A stretch of 64,000 nt of DNA, taken from Acanthornis magna. Lineage: Eukaryota; Chordata; Aves; Passeriformes; Acanthizidae. Under the pieces are notes generated by a model, which ran no database searches, was not told where the DNA came from, and saw only the letters and a list, made by a program, of their open reading frames with translations. The stretch is taken from positions 423,667-487,666 of the forward strand of contig JAWUZG010000361.1 of NCBI GenBank assembly GCA_036785705.1, read 5' to 3'. Both the position numbers and the translations under genes were made by a program. Each line of letters begins with the position of its first letter. The first letter of the stretch is position 1. Below, one piece after another: positions 1 to 13,100 of the stretch.

Positions 1-976
1 CAGTGTCACAGCTGTCATGTTTCCAATGCACGTTTACAAGTTTCACTGTCCTGGAGCAAGGCATGTCAGGCGAGTAGAGCCACTCTGGATTTTTCAGGAC
101 AAGGATCCTAACATGCTTCATTCTGATAGAGAATCACAGCAGGCCTTTGTAACTGTGTTGGGTTTGTGTGACCAGGTTTTGATACCAGAGGGGCTACAAG
201 GACAGCTTCTGTGAGAAGCTGCCAGAAGCTTCCCCTATGTTGAACACTGCAAATGCCAGCTCCAAAAATCCACCATTGGCCAAGGACAAGCCCATCAGCA
301 ATGGTGGTAGTGCCTCTGGGATAACAGATTTAAGAAGGGGGGTAAAAAAACCTGCACAATTGCAGCCAGACAAAGGCGTAAGAACGAGAGAAACAGCCCT
401 GCAGACACTCGAGTCAGTGAAAAAAGAGGCACCGGAGTAGAGATTCCCCTGCATCTCATGGTGAGGCTGGCTGTCCCCCTGCAGCCCATGGAGGTCTATG
501 CTGGAGGTCTATCCATCTTAAAGTTCTTAAAGTTCACAGTAACTTCTACAAATATATTTATATATTTAATCTGTCAGTGCACCCAAAGTATACTCGAGGA
601 GAATTCTACTGAAACAAGCCTCCAAAACGTATGAGGACAAATTGTCTCTCCTTTATAAAATACAAGTGGAAGAAACATCAACCTGCACCAAAAGCTGTGC
701 CACTGCATTATTAATGCTGCAGTGAAGCAAAAGAAAAGACCCTGACAATCTGCAGAATTTGTGTCCCAGGCCTGACACTGTCAATATGACAGAGCAGGCT
801 GAGCACACCACACAAATTGCCATGCAGATATAAAGAAGCCACACAACAAACAGAGAGATCACTTACTCTTAAAATTCCATTTCAGTTTCTCCCCTTAAAA
901 CAGAGACACTGGATATAAGAAGACACAGCAGCAGGGATCATTTCTAAAGCAGGCATTATTGTTCCATCAACTTTAC
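1..976. other. FBXO15 intron or 3' part, nothing recognised
   Basis: This AT-moderate sequence lies beyond the last FBXO15 exon I could place on the minus strand. No open frame here resembles the C-terminal half of FBXO15, so the remaining exons probably lie left of the window. No repeat was recognised. Confidence 0.4.
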
Positions 977-1122
977 CTTTTCTGCAGAAGTGGCCATTGA
1001 ATGTTCCACACAGGTACCTGCAGCTTCTGCCATGCAGATCCAGGTGCAGGCTGTAGTGATGGAGTCCACAGTCTGGGTCAGTATCATCCAGTAAAGGTCC
1101 ATTAGGTGGAGGGGTAGATTGG
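977..1122 (-). CDS. FBXO15: FBXO15 exon, last one in window
   Basis: This 146 nt exon lies between TTTTTCAAG and GTAAAG. It encodes PPPNGPLLDDTDPDCGLHHY, then LHLDLHG and YLCGTFNG, and ends in phase 1. The next exon was not seen in the window. Confidence 0.85.
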
Positions 1123-4100
1123 CTTGAAAAAAAAATAGAATTTAGCAACGGGGATGGCTTAATAGAAAGAAATTAAATACATGGCTGTACACGATCATCT
1201 TGAGAGAGTTTTGAAATCAAACATCTCTAGTTCCTCATGCTTCTTTTCAGCTAATACAGTGTCTAATACTGCTGATCAGCTGCTTGGCCTAGCCAAAGGC
1301 AGAAAATATGGCAGTCAGCTTTAAAAGGCACATCTGTTAAACTTCAAAACATGGACTTGTCTACGAAAAAGAAAAAAGCATCAGCTTAACTACAAATCTA
1401 AAAGCCCACTAGCTAGAAACTTCTCTGAAACAGCAATTATTGGAATAATTTTGTTTGTGCCTAAGTAAATGAGTAACTACCACACACAAATGACCTGAAG
1501 AGACCAAATGCCAGAGGCAACTGCACAGCTTCTACAAAGGATCCAAGTGGGCACTAAGGGAGATTGCGTAAAATCTCACCTTCTGTGGCAGAAGAGCCAC
1601 ACTAAGTTACCATGGGCACTTAAGACTACTGGTTAGATACAACAATATCTGACCAGAAAGCTGAGGGGAAAATAAATTCCCCAAATAATGTTCTAAAGCT
1701 AAAAAACTCCATCTTTTGAAACAGCTTACAGTGTATAAACAAGTATTGTATTATATTATATACTGCAATATACACATATACAAACACGTCATAGGAAATC
1801 CAGCTAGGTTCTCAATAGGACTGAAAGATAAAGTCTAACTTTCTCAATACTGCAAGTATTACTACAGTTGTATAACTAAATTATCTCCTTAATAGCATAA
1901 CAATGGCAATATCATAGTATGAAAATGCTTCTACACTTTTGTAAATCATTACTGTAACTTGTTTATATTAAACAAGAATAGTTAATTACTGCCTAAATAT
2001 AAACCTCTAACAGCAGTCAATTTTATCTGTGAAACTCAAAGCTTTATTCAAAAGGTTATCTTTATTACCCACAAAGGAAAACCAAGCTTACACAACAGCA
2101 GAACCCAAAATGCTTCTCTCAAGAAGTTGATTATAACGAAGACTCGCCATAACAAAAGCAATTTCATTTGTATCCTGAAAAATTAATTAAAGTAGATGTA
2201 TTTTTATGTGGAAATTCTTTTTTCCAGAGGGCCTTTCCAAGCATTAAAATTCATAGATAAATGCTGCTTCTTATTACTCTGCCAGTTACTGTAATAATGT
2301 TAGTAATGCCTTGCTCTAACATTTGGACTCCTAAAACCTTTAGTGTCTTTTCACAAGAGTACAGAATATATAAAAAAGATTAGAGCATTTCTATCTTATG
2401 GAGAAAGAGAGGGAAACTAGCTATGCCAGGGCAAAAGTTATGAGAGCAATCCAAGAATTGTACTTCCCTAACTTCTACTTTCCACTTTAAAATAGGTACC
2501 TAAACAGAATCAAACAGCACTTACTCCCAACTACTGAAGCATCAAGTTTATTTTCATAGGTAAGGAACTATTTGCAAAGAGGGCTAACATCAGTGAGGGG
2601 TACAGAATTACTCAAGAGAAATGGTGAATTGCAAAGTAAAACCTTGGATGTCTTCACCAGATTATGTGCTCCTGGGAAAACATTAGGAACATAACCTTCT
2701 ATAGATGCCTAAAGAAAACATAAATGTGAAAACTAAATAGAGACAGAGGTATGTATTTACTTCAAGAACACAGAATGCTAGGAAGTCAGCTTTTTTTCTT
2801 TAAATGTATTTTTAAGTCATACATTTACAAACACCTAAGTCAATAGGAAAATTATTCACTGCCAGAAGTCTATTACTCTCCTGAAATGTGGGCGACTACT
2901 GTTTTCATCTCTCTGCGTTACCAGAAAATGACATCCCCTAATCAAACTTTTGGCTTCTTAACTACTTCTATATTTTCATAGTACAACATTACAGCTATAG
3001 AAGATATAACAAGGGAGATTTATCAAACACATAGTTTCTCAGTCTTTCTTTATCCAAATACCAGGAGGCCCATGTAACCTGTTTGTCGTTTCTATTATGC
3101 AGCTATGTGCAAAAAACCAAGATATGTGGCATTTACAATTATTTCACCCTCTGACAGTTAACTACCTAGTTACTAACTACCTCTGCCTACACAGAGAGTA
3201 AGAACTGCTGCTCAGAAAAGCAAGCAGGGGAAATACACGAGAGTGAAGCACACAATTCTTAATGTCTATGTGGAACTTTGTTATGATAGAACCATTTCCA
3301 GGTGCTGAAAGAAATCTCTTTCCAAGCGTGGGAGGGGCCAATGCATGAGCAAGACCATTGAGCCAACAACACAGGGACACCAGCCTACTAAACTTGTGAA
3401 GATACAAGAGAAATGGCTGTTGGTTTATCAGAGCTTTTCACAGACTGAGACAACCTGGAACAGACTCATGCAGGTCAGTTTTCTAGGAAATGGACTTTCA
3501 GTCTTACCTTAAAGAGTGAAAGAAATAGTCCGTCTGTGCTTTTAAACATTGCCTCTGGTGATTGTGCACAGCATGTTTGCAGCTGCAAATTAGGCACAGC
3601 TTGGAGGAACTATTCATAGACTCCCTAGGAAAGTTCCTGGCCAGTGCCAGACAGGCTAAACCTTCATCAATAACATGGCTGAGGGGAGGAAGAAAGGGCT
3701 GCCACCTCTGAATTCAGACCAAGAGCAGAACACCTGAGACAGGCTTCTACAGCGCCCAGCCCTGTGCAGCTGCAGGCAGACACTGAGGTCCCCGTGCATT
3801 CCGTGCAAAATGCCAATTCCTTTTGCATAGGAGTCTGCTTCAGATGTTCCGTTCTGCCCTCTGAAGACATTCATCTCTACACCCACCCTACAGAGACTAA
3901 ATGCTTAAGTTAGGCTCTTAATACCAAGAATGTAATACCCCCAAAAGGGCACAATTTAAAGCATTCCTACTGCTGGAGCAGGATATAGCTACCTGGTGAT
4001 GGAGATGAAAGCTAAGTTGCTAGGTGGGAACTCATCACAGGGCATGGCACGAATCAGAGGAAGAAGCACATCTGTCCTCCAACCATTCTATTTAAAATTA

Positions 4101-7100
4101 CTCTAGGATATCAAACTTGGGCATGTGAAGACTGCAAAACAAATAAAACTGAATGCAGTATTTAATCTAGTATCTTACATAACTGATCTTTGAATTAGAA
4201 GTGAACCTTTTGAAAAGTATATATACTCCTACATTTTAGAATACAATAAATCATCTTCTAGCTGTCCCTACATGCATTTGGTTGTTACTAGTTTAGAAAA
4301 GAGCTTTCAAAATCCAAAGGAAAAAAAACAAATTAAAAAAAACCCTCCCCAAATCCAAACTACAAGGCAAAAAAAAAATCTATTCCTTCAAGTCATAATA
4401 AAATATTGAAACATAATGTTATCTTACCTTCCAATTTCCTCCTAACAATCCTGGATTCAGACTGAAGAGCTGGACAAGCTCATCGGCACCAACTGCTACA
4501 CTGCTTTCAGTCACGTTAGCAAGACTGTATTCAGCAATCAAGGCAAATCGACGAGGTCTTTGGAAAGAACACGCAGAATGCAGGAAAAAGGCTATGTCTC
4601 CTTATTCATGTAAAAGTTCAGCCTAATTTCATTTTTAACTGACTGGCTTAAGTCTGAGCAACAGCACAGGATGAGAATGGTTTTGAAAGCGTTTGGCATG
4701 CAGAGCCATAAACTATACATTCAAACAACTACAGTGCACTAGCAGGATCTCAACCCCTAACAAGAAAAGAAGCAAAACCACTATATGATCTTCTAAAACA
4801 CTCTTAAAAAAAAAGAACTTATGTGCTTGCCCAATTTTTCAAAATACCACAGAATTACTTTCCAATTCATTTTTGATACTTTATTGGTACTAGATAGAAT
4901 CACTGAACATTTATCAGTGTCAAGCAAGCTACTAAGGTAAATTTTTCTTCCACAGAAGCAAAATTCAAAGGAAAGGACCAAATTGCACATATAATAAATT
5001 GTTTTTCTTAGAGGAAGCCTTCCTTTTTCAGAATTCTTTTTCTGCCTACAATTTTGCCTACAATTAAAGCCATTTAGCTCCAAAACACTCCTAAATAAAA
5101 GTTCATGGACAATCTTATGAACCAATGATGCATTAAAAAGAAAGAGCAGAAAGCAGAGTTTGCATTACCTATTCAGAATGAAGAAAGAAGTCTTTCTCAA
5201 ACCCTTTTCCAACTTAGGCTCTTATCATATCCAAAACAGTTCCTAGATTTCCCAGCAGTATCACTGTAGTATCACCAGGGATGGAGCATCCACGACCTCC
5301 CCACACAACCTGCTCTAGTGTCTCACCACCCTCACAGTAAAAAGCTTCTTCCTAATCAACCTCAACCCTTTCCATCTTTAAGTCAATCAGGCTCATATTA
5401 ATACAGGAACATTCCTAAACTCCCTGCACTACTGCCTTACGGTCTTAACACGGATATATTGAAATTGGTGAAACCACTCCTTTCATCTATATTCACAATC
5501 TCTAAAAACTTACAGTTCTGTGAAATAAATACACCAACTGCCTGCAAGCTTTTATTTTTTTAATAATTTACTACATATGAATCATCATCTTGGTAAAACA
5601 ACTACATTTCCCACATAATTTGACTGCAAGACTTTTTCAGCTGACTTTATACAAAAGCCTTCTTTTGATTTATTTATTTCTCAAGCAAATAGTTTGCTTC
5701 TGCTTGAGGAACCAGGTGTTTTGTAGGTGAACAATTCCCTCTTTTCAGAGCTCTGTGACTAGGGGCTTTGTGTAAGAAGCATGTAGCTGATACTGCACAT
5801 AATGTACACATAGACTCCAGATGTGTGCAGAACGCCTTAACAGCAACCAAACACCTCAAATAGACACTTTCCGTTTCAGTATCTTCTCAGAATATAATGA
5901 AAAAACCTATTGTACACACTTAAGCTAAGAAACAATAGATGTGCTGTGGACTGGTGTTTTTATATGCATGTACTGAAGACTGCACACATAGTTGAACACC
6001 AAGTTCCATAAACTCACACGCACACCTATCAGACACAAAATAAATTTTAACAACATAGATTACCTGACTGTAGCCACATAAATATTGATGGCATTTTCCA
6101 AGCTAAGTTTCTCACAATAAATTCTCCTAGATTTACATGTTTCTTTCATGCTCATTTGTGTCTATGCCTTAAACCCAGCTTTCCAAGTCAGGACCTCTCA
6201 GCCTGAATATCACATGCCAGTACCTACATTAACCTATGAATTAATGCCATAGCTTGTTGGATTATGCTATTTGCTGCCTTTTCAGGTGTGGCAACCTGGT
6301 TCAGGAACGGCACGGCGGCCAACCCCCAGCCGCTTGGGCCATCAGCTCACAGACACCAATGTGGTGGACGGCAAATGGCATTTATTGGTGATTAGCACCG
6401 CATTATATAACTTTGGTTACAACGTCACACCGGTCTGCTTACATCATAAACTAAACGCTATTGGCTACCTGGGGAGGGGTCCTATCTTTCCGTACAGCAC
6501 GACATCTTCCGACTGCCACACCCTACCTACCCACAGCTATTTCTTGCTAAAAAGCTCTACCAATGAAGAGAAGAATATAGGAAGAAATACTACAGGGAAG
6601 CTTTCTAACAACGAGCTAACTTGTTGAGTCAAACCAATGTCAGACAGCTCCTACAGACACATTATCCACCAGTCACACCCAAAAAATCTTCAAAAATCCT
6701 CAGTTAAAACTCACCCCTTCTTTTTGGGAGGTCTGCCCAGAGGAAGAAGCAATGGTGTAACTCCATACAGTTTTAGGGTTGACAGGATGTCTAAGCACAG
6801 CCAGTCTCTACCATACCAAAGCACGGTAACTGATGTGTCCTTAAACGATAGCTTTGGCTTCTCCATTACATGTTCTTTTCCATTTTTGTCCTTCAGTGCA
6901 ATTACCCAACTCAAGCCAGAGACACTGTTATTTAGGAATTGAGAGGGGAGAGGGGTGTTTAAAACAAAATTCCCAAAGTGACAACAGTTAAACTATGCTT
7001 TCAACAGTTTTATATTTCTACTAACTGCTACTTATGTTCCTCAGTTTCAGCAATTTCTAGATTATCATCGTATCTTCCCATTTTATAGCTCTATTTCTAT

Positions 7101-10100
7101 ACCCCCAAGCCATTAATATTTTGTACATTCTTCTCAAGTAAATCTCTTTGTGACAAGGCATTGCTTACTTCATAGCTTCTTTGCTCACAAATGGAAGACC
7201 TGTATAAGGATCTAGAGGTTTAGCGAGAAGCATTACTCTCGTTTTGAAGGCAGATGTCTGTTTGAAGATGGATTCATTCTTCCAGTACCCAGGGTTCTTA
7301 TCATGTAGAGCATCACAGCCCAAAGAAACAGTTTCTGGTTGTTTAGGCTTCATTTTCCACATTGTCCATTTTGGTTGCAAAGCACTGGAATAGAGTTTCA
7401 GCCAAAGTCCACTGAAAATAAAAATAGAATGAAGAGGAATAAATTTCAAGAACAGTCACTCAATTTTTATACACACATCTCAGCTACCACCAAGCTGAAA
7501 TGTTAGCACAATGTTAGCACAATGTTAGCACAAAAACAGTCTTGTCTGCCTTCTTCAAAATATGGGATCCAGGATGAAGCTCAGCGACAGCAGAGCCATA
7601 GTCAGCAATGGAAGTGAAAACTGATAAAGGTTAAGCAGTAAATTTTGAAAATTCCACCCCAAAACAATGATGCATCCTCCTCACAGAAAATCAGCTAGTG
7701 GAGAAAGTGTTTTAATACCTTTTATTCAACAAAGGTAATCTGTACACTTCAAGTTTCTCACACAGATACAGCAGAAAGTGGAGTGGAGGAGGACAATCAG
7801 ATTCACACCTTTGCTTGGTGTTACCAGAGTCACGTCAATCCCTTCTTCACTCTTTGGAAAAGCTCAGAGAAGACATGACTTTCTGAAGACAAAGAAACAT
7901 GTGACAGTAATGATGGGTTCATCTCCTTCACGCCAGGAAAACTAGGAGGTCACATTTCAGCCCTCTAGGACATTTCAGTATCTCTAGGACAGTTCATGGA
8001 ATACTGAATACAGGAACCGACAAGAATTCGAACAATAATCTGTGAATGCAGGTTTCCAGTAAGTTTTCTAATTTTAAAGTGCCAGACATACACTTCACAT
8101 AACTGCACTAAAGAAAATTAATGGGAAGGGCAACAAATTCTCAAGAGACATTTTCTACCATTAATTGGCAAGACTACCTTTACCAATCCTCACTCATCCC
8201 CAGGCAAACTTAGGCTGCTATGCTTTGTATTGCATTTTGCCCTCTCCTGAAAGCATTCAAGGACTGAATCCATCCCACATTGCCTCCTACCCACAACAAA
8301 GATATCAGACACTTCTCTTTTAAGACCAGGAAAGGCAACCAAGTTACCAGATAGCACAAAACATTTCTGATGGAGAGGGGAAGTTCTTTTTTAACCCCAA
8401 AGTGGTTTAGAACTGTCCGGCAATGTAAACAAAGGAGAGATGTGCTTGACATACAATCATTGGGGGAAATTGAGCTATCATCCAACTGGTCCTAATCAGC
8501 CTAAAAAGTCCAGTAAAATAACCTGCTATGAAAGTCTCCTGTTAACTAGAAACCCCTCCCCAACTCCCCCTCCCCTCCATCCTTTCTTTCTTGGAGAGAC
8601 ATACTCCGCATCTTACTCTATGATGCTGAAAAGACAGCGCTTAGCAGTAGGCATTTCCTGCATTTTCAAGTTACAGATTCAGCAATTTAGCTGACTGAAG
8701 ACAGACTAATCACAAATACCTACCATCCTTGTCCTCACTCTCAGTTATATATTGCTTCTTCCTTTCCAAAAACAGTGCTGTGCAACCAAAGAAATTAGTT
8801 CAAGCTCAAAAATTCAGTTAGGGTAGGGAGACAGAGGAGAAAACGAACGAGGACCTGGAATCACAAATGTTTAGGAAAGTATCACTGCCCTTTCATCCTC
8901 AAGTCCCATTTGTGCACATTTTCTAATCTCTGTTGAGAGTAGAAAATGGAAACAGACATCATCGAGATGGAGGCAAATAAATCATCCTGCCCTGAGCAGC
9001 CACAGTGATTTCATCCTGCCTTACCACCCTGAAGTGGAAAATGCATACTAAGATAATTTGTGTCAACTATGCAATTTTTATCTACACTGACCTGCTGACA
9101 ATCTCAACACATACATCTGGATTACAGTCTTCCCTTTAAATTCATCGGTTCTAAAGGTGTCAAAGCCAATGTAAACCAATTGACTGTATAAGTTTTGGCA
9201 AATAAGGGAAAACGGATTCATACTGGATGCAGCAACTTCCTATACAGGAAGACATTTTCTCATTCAAACAACACTAATGCAGTACAATCCTAGAAAATCA
9301 AAGGATACTCAGACATCCTAGTTATCACATATCAACCCGGGTCTCTCCTCCTTTTCCTTTCACAAAATTGTCGTGATACCGGTAGGAGCAATTGGTGTAC
9401 TCTGTATAAGCAATCCTTAGACAAAAAGTGTCAGTATTTATCTTCATCTCTTTGGTTTCAATTTAGAAATCACCAAAATTTGACCAACAGAGCAACAGAT
9501 AAAAACCACTAGTGAATCATTTGATTGAATCAACCCCTCTACAAAAACCTGATGAAAGAACTAAATAAGCAGAACTTCAAAATGGTGAAAGCTATGACCA
9601 TTCCACAAAGCTACTGGTGACACACAAGTTAGGATCACTCGAGCAGAAAAGTTTGTGCAAGTGCATGTGAATACAAACAAATATATGCAAGTTTTAAAAC
9701 AAAAAAAAAGTGCTAATAGCAACATTTCAAAGCACTGGATTTAGTTTTTGCCTCATAACTCCCATTAAACAACAGGGCTTGCACAGCTAGAATTCCATGC
9801 AACACATCCTGTGGGCTATGCAGTGCAATTTCGGCAGAGTAACTGCACACAGGTACAAGCATCAGTGCTCTGGCATCAGAGAAACTAAATTAGAAAGACT
9901 CATAACTCAGGTAACTACAACTGGAGCATGACTGAAACCTTCCCTCTTCCTTACTGGTCACTGGCCAGGTCATAGAAGCGCTTATTCACACAACCGGCAG
10001 ACAACAGGGACACAGGATCCAAATAGGAAAATACCTTCAGCAGCATTTCTGATGGCATGTTGGGAAACAAGAGACGAATACTGTTACACTTGCCTGCAAA

Positions 10101-13100
10101 CTCCGGAAACTGCAATGGCAGAGAATTTTAATTTCAAACCAGAGAAAAACAGAAGAGGTGGAAACCAGCAGCTTGTAAATAGATGAATCAAAAATCACCT
10201 GAAGAGGAATCAAAAGTCACCTGAAGAGTTAAACTGGAATTTGGGTTCTATTTTCAGTCTCCAGTATGTGGCATTTGCCTAAAATAATTAATCAAAACTT
10301 ATTCAAGTGGCATAGCACTATTACATGAAAAGTTATGGGTTTGCATTTTCATTAAACTTTGTTAACTTTAACCCAATTTGCCATGAAACTACCTCATTTA
10401 GCTTCAGTTTCTTATTGCTCGTACCGTGACTTTAACATTTATTCCACAACGACCAGCTTTTCCAAAACTGCAGATATATTCACTCTCCCTCTTGACTGTG
10501 GTGTCCCATCTCAAGATGCACCAGGACAGAAATGATCATGCTCTACCTCATCATAATCTTCAAACGCTATGTGCTCAGGGGTCTCGCACAATTCTCATTT
10601 ATGTCAAAAGAAAGATGTGAACTTCAAAGCAAGAGCCAAGTGGCATCCTGAAAATGTCAATGTCTCTGTGCCTCTGGAAAGCTTTGGAAAATGAAAGCGC
10701 CAGTCTAAGCCTGACAAGCAGAACATACCCTGGAGATGAGCCAACATGGTTTTTGTATTAACAGATAGAAACCTCGTACCATTTGAGCAGTACCTTGTAA
10801 CTACACGGAGTTTAAAATACATGGATTTTATACTTTGATTTTCTCGAGCGTTGATTACGGTCAAATCACTGCTGAAAATACAAGGTGCTGTGAAAGTCAA
10901 CACCCCAGGTGTGGCTCTCGTCCTTTTACTACTGTTATTTGCAACACTTGATTTATAGCATTATTTCAGAAGCAGAGAGCTTTAAAGAGTAGCATGATAA
11001 TGCCAATACCTCAATGATTGTATTACATTCAGAATCTTAGTTGCATAAACATAGAGGCAATGTGCCAAAACTTTCAATGTGCCAACACTTCCACTCTTCC
11101 ACTCCTACTCTTTGTGTAAAGACATACTCACCTCTCAATGCACGCATTTGGTTTTGGTTTTATGGTAGGTGTCGAATACAGACTTTTAATTCCAGCATTT
11201 TTGGTCTCAGAGCATTCCCCAGGCCTGGCAGCAAAGGTCCTTAACCTAGTTGTAAGAAAGAAAAGCTGTTAAGAGTCACATATCGACAAAATGAAGAAAT
11301 ACGCATCCTGTGCAAACCTAGACAGAACATTTCAACCAAGGCAAGATTCGGGGAATACATCATATGGCAACTCAGTACTAGCAGTTCACTGATTTGAACA
11401 ACTATGCCCAAGTTAAAATACCTGGCATCAGGAAGATTCAGATTTAAACTCACAGCTGTCATTCCTGTGATTCATCTCTCACAGTGGTCAGAAGGGAACA
11501 GTGTCACTCCCCCAAATCACTTTGAATCCAGCAGAGATCTGTTACCTTTAGACAGCTGCACCACTGTGGCCACCACAACCAACCTCAACACAGGCCCCTC
11601 CAGCAAGTCAAACTCACTGATTAATCCTCTTTTTTACAGCATTACTCTAGAGACGTTTTTGAGCCATCCAACTTTACTAAGCTATTAAAAGATACCAAAT
11701 ACCTTGAAACTTCCTCAAAAACTGTTGAGGTTCAAAAAGAGTTTCCTTGAATACATAACAGAATCATACATGAAACAAAGCTGAAGTCTCATTTCAGATC
11801 TTCCCCAGCTAAAATACTCAAAATCTGAGAGATAAGCGTTATTTCCACAGGCAAACAGATATCAATGTTTTTATAGCTCATCAGTGTTGCAAAATGTGGA
11901 ATATGTAAAATTTTCTTAAGAAATTATGTTCTTTGATGTTTGATCTTTGTGTACTTTCAAGTCTAAACAGCTTGGAAAGGAGATTCAATCCATGAAAACA
12001 GAGAGCAGCTCAGGGATGTCCAGATGCTAGAAAGACAAATTATTTGGTGGTAGAATTGCTTTGTTAAGGTTTAGGGCTTGGCATGCTTCAATAAATTCAC
12101 ACCTAGGGGGAGGTTAACAAAGCTTGGGAAGAAGGATGCCCACGGACAGTGCACACAACAAATGCAGATTTACAGGCCACACGAACACCTGGAAGAACTC
12201 CCAAGATAAGGGAAAAACTTCTAAAACCAACTCCTGAAATCAGCTCCAACTTCCCGAAGTGTGAACTTGCAACCACTGACCCAAGAAACTCAGTGACACA
12301 AAAGAAGAGAAAGAGAAAGAGCATGTGGACTAATTAGCATGAGAAGCAAGAGAATCATTAAACAATGGAAGACAGAATACTAACTACTCAGAAAGTTATG
12401 TAAGTTGTAGCCAATAAAAATGAATTTTTTCCTTTGGTAAATTGTATGAGATAGTAAAAAGCTTTGATAGTTGGTGTGCTGGCTTTGTAGGATTTGCCAC
12501 CCAGCACTCCCTCTGTGCAGAACTGTAAATATTTGGTAAAATACCTCAGCTCTGTGTGTGGACTGGCCTCTGGCACAGCAGCGTGAAAGAACCTATTTTG
12601 GCAACATTAGCACATCACAGTTTGGAGAGAAAAGAAAGGAACTTTGCATATTTCTAGCACAAATTCTTACAATCCAACTGGTCACACAAGTTTTCCCAAG
12701 TTTTCCCAAGTTTTCTGCTAGGAAGGACTTTGTAGGCTGTAATTGCAAATACTGTCATGAATCCACATAAAAATATGGAGATAGAGTTTCAATTGTAAAT
12801 CAAATCCTCATGCTTCATACCCACTGATGCCACCGAGCAGACAGAGCTCCCCATTCTCTGCATTATTGATGTTTTAAGTTGCCAGCAGACTTTGCAACAC
12901 CTGCTCAAATCAGCTCTGGGTTTCTAGGCAACCAATCAATATGGGGGGAAAACACCTAATTTTGAAGTATTTGGGTACCATGTACCTTTAATGCACACTG
13001 CTCTTCGTTTAAGATTCATTTAGGCTCAAAGAAAAACAGAATCGAAAGAAATTAACAACTCTGGTCTACATTGTCAACTGTGCTATGTAAAAAACAAAAA

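Noticed and set aside
11241..11462. Minus frame as the missing FBXO15 exon 2
   Set aside because: No match to FBXO15 and phases do not fit; the F-box exon was instead found at 9955-10109.
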